This document shows positions 8,403 to 12,731 of a stretch of DNA of 12,731 bases, in pieces. The notes beneath the pieces were generated by a model, which searched no databases, was not told where the DNA came from, and saw only the letters and a program-made list of their open reading frames with translations. The stretch's first letter is position 1. Each line of letters starts with the position of its first letter. Position numbers and translations under genes: made by a program. The DNA is taken from NCBI GenBank assembly GCA_028565635.1, contig JAOXYB010042037.1, positions 136 through 12,866 on the forward strand. The letters run 5' to 3'. Origin of the DNA: Phoronis ovalis (Eukaryota; Phoronida; Phoronidae).

Positions 8403-8507
8403 CGATTGTAACTTTGGCCTAATTTCTTTGGCTGTTGAGCTATCTAATGAATTTTTCCTAGCTCTCATCTCAAAATCTTCTTCCGTGACATCAGGTAAAT
8501 CACATTC
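8403..8507 (-). CDS. Exon 8 of window, acidic then basic linker (residues 304-338)
   Basis: This 105-nt exon has acceptor gttgcag at 8508-8509 and donor tcg|gtaaga at 8402-8401, phase 0 at both ends. It encodes ECDLPDVTEEDFEMRARKNS and then LDSSTAKEIRPKLQS. The acidic first half gives way to RARKNSLDSS, which fits the R-x-x-S pattern preferred by basophilic kinases; no phosphorylation is shown by the sequence itself. The composition is polar and disordered-looking, unlike the helical exons on either side of the linker. Confidence 0.88.
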
Positions 8508-8733
8508 CTGCAACAATTGTCACACATGAAAAGAATCTCTTAAGCAAAACAAAAAATAAGCATACATCATGGCATGACATAATTTAACGACTTATCTTCT
8601 TAAACAATTTTACCTACTAAATACATTTCAAATACGGTCACAGGTGCTCAACTATATTGGAGAGCTTGGTAAAAATCAATGTTTGATTCTCATAGGCAGA
8701 ACTATGCATGTTTTAGGTTCCTTTCTCATCCAT

Positions 8734-8913
8734 GGGCCCATTGTTGGAAACATCGTAAAGAAACGATTCTGTAAATTTCCAAATTCTTACGATTTGATAA
8801 TACTGTAAAGATACCTACATGAGTCGCAAAGGTATGAATTTTCTGACAACGTATTTTGCTTCCATAACGATTATCAAAATTGTAACTTTACGATGTTTCC
8901 GACAACTAGCCCC
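8734..8913. mobile_element. Short inverted-repeat element (about 180 bp)
   Basis: The left end at 8734-8760 (GGGCCCATTGTTGG then AAACATCGTAAAG) is matched by the inverted right end at 8886-8913, with about 23 of 27 positions identical and the inner 15 (GGAAACATCGTAAAG) exact. The interior, about 125 bp, carries further weak complementarity (gataat, aacgatt) and no reading frame. This is the form of a compact MITE or a foldback element. A target-site duplication is not obvious. It sits in the 623-bp intron between exons 7 and 8 (8508-9130), which otherwise holds nothing I can name. Confidence 0.75.
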
Positions 8914-9130
8914 TGATCTATACAAATTACCAAAACTTATGCCTGGAATAACTTGTCCGTGTTGTACATCACGATACCATTGTATTTGAATGACTTGTTC
9001 CTTATACTAACATTACAAAGTTTATTAATACAAGCTTAGTTCTTATTTTTGCAAATCACAGTATGATTTTTGGGAAAAAATCAGCTACTCTAATAAGTCT
9101 ACGAATTTCCAGTTTCAAAGCAATACATAC

Positions 9131-9236
9131 TGCAGTACACACGGTACTTAAAGTTGTCGTCTCCTTAGTAGCGTTCAAAACTTGCTTTAGTGAGGAACCT
9201 CCATAACTCTGAGTTTTCTTTTTCTTATCCCTATCT
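9131..9236 (-). CDS. Exon 7 of window, lysine-rich linker (residues 269-303)
   Basis: Acceptor gtattttag lies at 9237-9238. The favoured donor is gca|gtatgt at 9130-9129, giving 106 nt that leave in phase 0. The exon encodes DRDKKKKTQSYGGSSLKQVL then NATKETTTLSTVCTA, a very basic start followed by Thr/Ser-rich sequence. A second phase-0 donor, aga|gtagct at 9088-9087, would add VCIALKLEIRRLIR. That stretch looks helical, but the donor is weaker because it lacks G at +5. A third, acc|gtgtgt, would shorten the exon. The 5' boundary is firmer than the 3' boundary. Confidence 0.75.
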
Positions 9237-9400
9237 CTAAAATACAAATTTTCATTCAGAACATAATTTTATCAAATATTGAATTACTTCTCCTGAAAAG
9301 AGTGCACTTGGTACAACACCAATAAAAGGTATGGTCAAAAAGTTGAAGATTTCATATAAAAAACAGAATAGCCATGCTTAAAATATCGTAACAAACTTAC

Positions 9401-9421
9401 GGGCACCTGTAAGATTCAGAC
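9401..9421 (-). CDS. Candidate 21-nt microexon in the linker (residues 262-267 plus split codons)
   Basis: This segment is bounded by acceptor aaatttttag (9422-9423) and a strong donor ccc|gtaagttt (9400-9399). At exactly 21 nt it preserves frame, and in the phase dictated by its neighbours it is open. AA+G gives Lys, then SESYRC, then CC+A gives Pro, joining DRDKKKK of the next exon. Without it, AA+A also gives Lys, so skipping is equally in frame. That makes it a natural candidate for alternative inclusion. Finding this by chance between compatible exons is possible, but the donor is among the best in the window. Confidence 0.6.
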
Positions 9422-9633
9422 CTAAAAATTTAAAATAACATTGCTGAGTTTTGGAAATATAGACCAAGATTTTATGATTGTTCATTGCATCTTCTTTTAA
9501 ACATTAAAATGTTAAAATCAGCTTCTTGAGAGAAAAATTACTGCACGACATAGTTTAACCCTTTATTAGCTGACTCTCAGGAACTGCATCTACAGCACAA
9601 GATTGAAATGTATAGTATGGTAAGGATGCTTAC

Positions 9634-9826
9634 TTAGCTTGATTCATTGAATATTCATCTACTGATGTTGTTCCTGTAATTTTCCCTCCATAATGGCTTG
9701 GTGTATTAACACTTGCAGACCCAAAGGTATATAACCAATGATTTTTGATGAGGAATTTAAGTATAAGTTCATACGCAAGTAGTCGACCTTCCCTCCACTC
9801 CCAGCAGTCTGCTAAAAGTTCCTCAT
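9634..9826 (-). CDS. Exon 6 of window, WEWREGRLLAYELILKFLI helix (residues 198-260)
   Basis: This 193-nt exon has acceptor atttttcag at 9827-9828 and donor ctaa|gtaagc at 9633-9632. Its first two bases join A from the preceding exon to give Asn, and its last two (AA) are completed by the following exon to give Lys. It encodes EELLADCWEWREGRLLAYEL and then ILKFLIKNHWLYTFG, a strong amphipathic helix pair. A Gly/Ser/Thr-rich tail (SVNTPSHYGGKITGTTSVDE) follows and marks the start of the linker. The Trp-Glu-Trp-Arg-Glu-Gly sequence is distinctive and should be the best query for finding homologues. Confidence 0.92.
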
Positions 9827-10084
9827 CTGAAAAATATTCACAATGTATCTATACACTGTTTTGAATAAAATTGTTCTTCTATGAAGCCTTCTGATAAGAA
9901 AAGATTATGTTTCAGTAGTACAAGGAAGAATTTTCTCAAGCTTTCTTTCTTTTTATCAAGTAATTTTTCATTAAGCCTCTTTTCACAATGCAAAGTTTGC
10001 AGCTACTTCATCTAAGAAACATTATATCAACTTGATTCATGCTGGTTTCACTTTTGAAGTTTCAAGATTTATTAGCATACTTAC

Positions 10085-10324
10085 TTTCTTCATTTAGACT
10101 AGTAACACTCGTTCGATGTCCCTCAGGGCAGATTTGTTTGTTTTTCTTAGACATTAATACTGCATGGTGGAGATCTTGCATTCCTTTATTCCTTGGACTT
10201 TGAGGCATTTCATTCTTCTGCACATTACAAGGCTGTGTTAATAACTGCATGTCAGCTTTCCATTGGGAACATAAGCCTTGCAATATTAACTTTAAGATCA
10301 CTGGGTTATTGGTATCTTTGGCAA
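10085..10324 (-). CDS. Exon 5 of window, solenoid helices plus polar loop (residues 118-196)
   Basis: At 240 nt this is the longest exon in the window. Acceptor gttttcag lies at 10325-10326 and donor gaaa|gtaagtatg, a near-perfect match, at 10084-10083. It enters with two bases and leaves with one (A). It begins AKDTNNPVILKLILQGLCSQ, continuing the HEAT-like block from the previous exon. From about residue 146 it turns into a polar, Lys/Ser/Gln-rich stretch (KNEMPQSPRNKG, MSKKNKQICPEGHRTS) with no helix periodicity. This is probably an inter-repeat loop. It contains the Ser-Pro site MPQSPR, which may be phosphorylated; that is inference only. Confidence 0.9.
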
Positions 10325-10760
10325 CTGAAAACAATTGCGTAGACCATCATTAGTTGAATGTATATTTAGAAAATAAATATCCCTATACTGAAGGTCATTG
10401 GAGAAGCTGATCTTAATTTAAAAAGACACATTCAGACATTCGACAAGAGTCTGTTCTCCATCAGAAAAAACATCATATAAAAGTAAACAGAGTAAAAGTG
10501 CTTATCAAGTAAACATTTTGAAAAAAGAGAAGACTTGAAAGGTTCAAAATTTATTATTTCATTACCTAATAATTTATGTTTTGAAAAATGCAGGTAAACT
10601 TTTATCAAACAGGTTCTAACATTGTCTAGAAAAATTTACATGGTGCATACCGTGACATAAGCTTTTAAATTGCTTACTTGCGAAACACATGGATAGTTGC
10701 TATACTCAGTATACTACTATATATTGAGTATATATCATTAATAAGTATTCCAAGACCTAC
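10325..10760. other. Intron with a small AT hairpin
   Basis: The 436-bp intron between exons 4 and 5 has an 8-bp inverted pair, tatactca/tgagtata (10701-10708 and 10725-10732), that could form a small hairpin about 30 bp from the donor. Nothing else was seen. Confidence 0.45.
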
Positions 10761-10881
10761 CTAGAAACTTGAAAATTAAACTTGTAGCTTGTCTAACGGT
10801 GGATGCGGGATGCATTAAATACAGGCTAAATGTGGAGAAATATAATGGCCAATTTGGTAGCAGGAAACCAGGCGGTATATG
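10761..10881 (-). CDS. Exon 4 of window, HEAT-like repeat (residues 77-116 plus split Val117)
   Basis: This 121-nt exon has acceptor tttttgcag at 10882-10883 and donor ctag|gtaggt at 10760-10759. It enters in phase 0 and leaves with one base (G) that joins TT of the next exon to give Val. It encodes HIPPGFLLPNWPLYFS and then YLMHPASTVRQATSLIFKFL. The second part is the most HEAT-like segment of the protein: a short helix, a turn with Pro, then a long helix with a conserved-looking Val-Arg pair, as in HEAT repeats where V and R/K follow the turn. Confidence 0.88.
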
Positions 10882-11697
10882 CTGCAAAAATATACAAACA
10901 AATAAGTTGATTCGGTTCTTTTATCCATGATATTTAAATTGTAACTGATATAAATATAACTTTGTGCCCTCAATAGATGAAGCACACCAGCTGATCATTA
11001 GCATGGCCAACATTATATTTTGGAGTGGGGATGTGTCGCTGATGAGGGTACAATTTTTGGAGCAACTGTATAGTTTACTAAAAATGGGGAAATTTGGACC
11101 CCAAAATATTCCAAAACACCCCCCGAAATTTCAATGTTTTTAAATATTCAAAAAATACTGTTCTCTTGTGAAAAGTAGACACAAAACACAATTTTTCGTG
11201 AAAAGTAGACTGAAAATGTACTGTTTCTGTACTGGCCTCAAAAACTATTACAAAATATACTACAGGAACATAAAAGGTGACCTAAAACATACCAAAACAC
11301 CAAAAAAAGCATATTCCCCTCAGCTTCATAGACTAAGACTCCCAGGCATTCACCACTGAAATGTTGGTCAGAGCTCTTGGTAAAACACAACTTCAGGATA
11401 TCAGGATATCCAGATTACAAGTCCAACCCTTAATTGGACATTGACCAAGGTGGCATAGTATATGTGAAAGACTGTTGCAATCAAACAATTTTTGACATTT
11501 GGCTAAGCCAGTTAGTCTTATGAACTTGCATTAACTCCTAATGTCTAAGATTAGCAATGAATAACACGAATAATTGTAAAAACTAAGCAGATTACAAGTA
11601 GAAACATATACTTTGTAAAGACTTGGTCAAAATATCCAAGAATAACAAACTTTATAACAAAACCCCGATATTTCAAACAGCATTATAACAACTATAC
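10882..11697. other. Intron, 816 bp, with minor direct repeats
   Basis: It contains a 13-bp direct repeat, gtgaaaagtagac, at 11168 and 11198, and a C-rich/A-rich patch (11085-11130) that looks like old transposon debris. The plus-strand open frame at 11168-11359 begins within the direct repeat and has no recognisable motif. I see no supported exon. Confidence 0.5.
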
Positions 11698-11793
11698 CTT
11701 TACAAGAAAAACACAAACTCCGAGTAGACCTTCAGCTGCATAAGCATCCAGGAACTGATAATCTGGCCGTAATACTGCTAAATGGGGAAGATT
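11698..11793 (-). CDS. Exon 3 of window, solenoid protein (residues 45-76)
   Basis: This 96-nt exon has acceptor attttag at 11794-11795 and donor aag|gtatag at 11697-11696, phase 0 to phase 0. It encodes 32 residues including LAVLRPDYQFLDAYAAEG followed by the hydrophobic run LLGVCVFLVK. That run is too short, and too close to a charged end, to call a membrane helix. It fits the buried helix of a solenoid repeat better. The exon was too short to stand out as an ORF and was found from its splice signals and phase. Confidence 0.85.
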
Positions 11794-12082
11794 CTAAAAT
11801 AGAACAAAATCAAATGAATCCCCAGCATATACACCTGAACTATCACTGTTGGTAAAACAGTGGCATATTCAAATGTAAGCTTTTCAGTTATTTTAGTTCA
11901 TCTGTAGTTGTGCTTACTGAATTATGCATTAAAAATATGTTTGAACCTTTTCTGAACTGATCGCAAGTTATTTTTACGTTTCTGAAATGATCACATTTTA
12001 AACAAAATTCATTCATTATTGAATTTATAGAAATTTTAATCCTGGAGAAAGTTTACAGAAAAATTGTGTTAAAGACAGCATT

Positions 12083-12262
12083 GATGGTCGCAAATACACT
12101 ATTAGCACAGTATCAAAGCTGTAGAAAGTGAAGTCCATTCATCTTGATGGTCGCAGACTACAACATAAGCACAGTAACAAAGCTACGGAAAGCGAAGCAT
12201 ATTGATAGTAGTAGATTACACTATGACCACAGTACCGAAGCTGTATAAAGTGAAGCACACTG
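12083..12262. repeat. Three-copy tandem repeat, about 60 bp
   Basis: Diverged copies start at 12083 (gatggtcgcaaatacac), 12146 (gatggtcgcagactac) and 12204 (gatagtagtagattacac). They share the downstream parts cacagta.c.aagct and gaaag.gaag. Unit lengths are about 63, 58 and 59 bp. The array lies in the intron between exons 2 and 3 (11794-12322), where the rest (11794-12082) shows nothing distinctive. Confidence 0.8.
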
Positions 12263-12322
12263 GGTGAGTGTAAATATCTTTGTTCTATGGTTATACAAAA
12301 AACAATGTTTTTACAAACTCAC

Positions 12323-12406
12323 CAATTCTCCATCACTTTTTCCTCCTATTTGTTCAATGCCTTTACACAACTGTTTAATGACATGTCTAAATGAAGCTAA
12401 GGCATC
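12323..12406 (-). CDS. Exon 2 of window, solenoid protein (residues 17-44)
   Basis: This 84-nt exon has acceptor attgcag at 12407-12408 and donor ttg|gtgagt at 12322-12321, phase 0 at both ends. It encodes 28 residues beginning DALASFRHVIKQLCKGIEQI and ending in the polar turn GGKSDGEL. The first part is a clean amphipathic helix, with hydrophobics at L, F, V, I and L, typical of a HEAT/ARM repeat helix. A longer open frame extends upstream through the acceptor on this strand, but that is intronic read-through and not a separate gene. Confidence 0.85.
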
Positions 12407-12651
12407 CTGCAATAAAATTACGTGACTGTACAATGTATTGAAAAAACAATTTCTAGCTACTAGTGCAATGCCGAATGTTTGTGTACTACTACTATGTACA
12501 TACAAAACCATACTTTTTAGGTAATATTTTTTCTGGTAAATTTCTTTAAATTGCTCATTTTGAACACACAAAACTAACTCACAGTAGATGATTCTGATAG
12601 TCACATAAAAAAAAAACTAGTCCATAGATATGAGAGAAAACCAGTATTTAC

Positions 12652-12701
12652 CAGCAGGAGTCTCAGAGTATAACACCCGTAGACCATGTCATGATGAGCC
12701 C
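12652..12701 (-). CDS. Exon 1 of window, solenoid protein (residues 1-16)
   Basis: This 50-nt exon has acceptor ...aatag at 12702-12703 and donor ctg|gtaaat at 12651-12650. Only one of three phases is open: it enters with two bases of a split codon and leaves in phase 0, encoding AHHDMVYGCYTLRLLL. The other two phases contain TGA. The phase-0 exit joins the next exon without a break. The hydrophobic end reads as part of a helix that continues in the next exon. The exon supplying the first base of the split codon is beyond the right edge. Support is moderate because the exon is short and its acceptor tract is AT-rich rather than strongly pyrimidine-rich. Confidence 0.7.
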
Positions 12702-12731
12702 CTATTTAAAGATTAATTTTTTCTCCTGCTT

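Larger units (their letters stand above)
465..12701 (-). other. Multi-exon gene, internal part, large HEAT/ARM-like alpha-solenoid protein
   Basis: This is the gene-level span of a single minus-strand gene that runs off both window edges. Seen directly: 18 segments with GT...AG boundaries whose phases match at every junction, giving an uninterrupted frame of about 747 residues. Residues about 1-230 and 480-747 are rich in Leu-containing amphipathic helices of the HEAT/armadillo kind, for example HPASTVRQATSLIFKFLV. Residues about 231-470 are polar, Ser/Lys-rich and low in hydrophobics, as expected of a flexible linker. No kinase, GTPase, WD40 or other catalytic motif is visible, and no signal peptide or convincing membrane segment. 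The inferred role is scaffolding or protein binding in the cytosol or nucleus. I do not recognise the family. Residue numbers in the exon entries count from the first complete codon of the exon at 12652-12701 and leave out the uncertain 18-nt exon. Confidence 0.9.

Overview
This is a eukaryotic, almost certainly metazoan, genomic window. It is AT-rich, has no bacterial-style operons or Shine-Dalgarno starts, and its real coding signal lies in short stretches bounded by GT...AG splice sites. Small inverted-repeat elements and minisatellites fill the introns. An invertebrate is the best guess, but the sequence alone does not fix the phylum.

One gene explains all the coding sequence I can support. 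It is on the minus strand and runs off both ends of the window, with its 5' side at the right. I assembled 18 supported exons (12701 down to 465), two of them very small (21 and 45 nt), plus one weaker 18-nt candidate. Splice phases agree at every junction, so the chain gives one open frame of about 747 residues. The start codon, first exons, stop codon and promoter are outside the window.

The protein looks like a large HEAT/armadillo-type alpha-solenoid. An N-terminal helical block (exons 12701 to 9634) is followed by a polar, Ser/Lys-rich, probably disordered linker on several small exons (9421 to 3403), then a second helical block (exons 3240 to 465). I do not recognise the family and give no gene symbol.

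The introns hold a 54-bp minisatellite at the left edge (1-270) and a degenerate 38-53 bp array (2461-2885) that has duplicated a working splice acceptor with the first codons of its exon. They also hold two related inverted-repeat elements in the 2.8-kb intron (4189-4570 and 6177-6370), a region of degenerate ATTTACCA modules (about 5475-5800), a compact 180-bp inverted-repeat element (8734-8913) and a three-copy repeat of about 60 bp (12083-12262).

I found no rRNA, tRNA, CRISPR array or recognisable second protein gene. The most interesting points are the repeat array embedding the acceptor, and the phase-compatible microexons in the linker.
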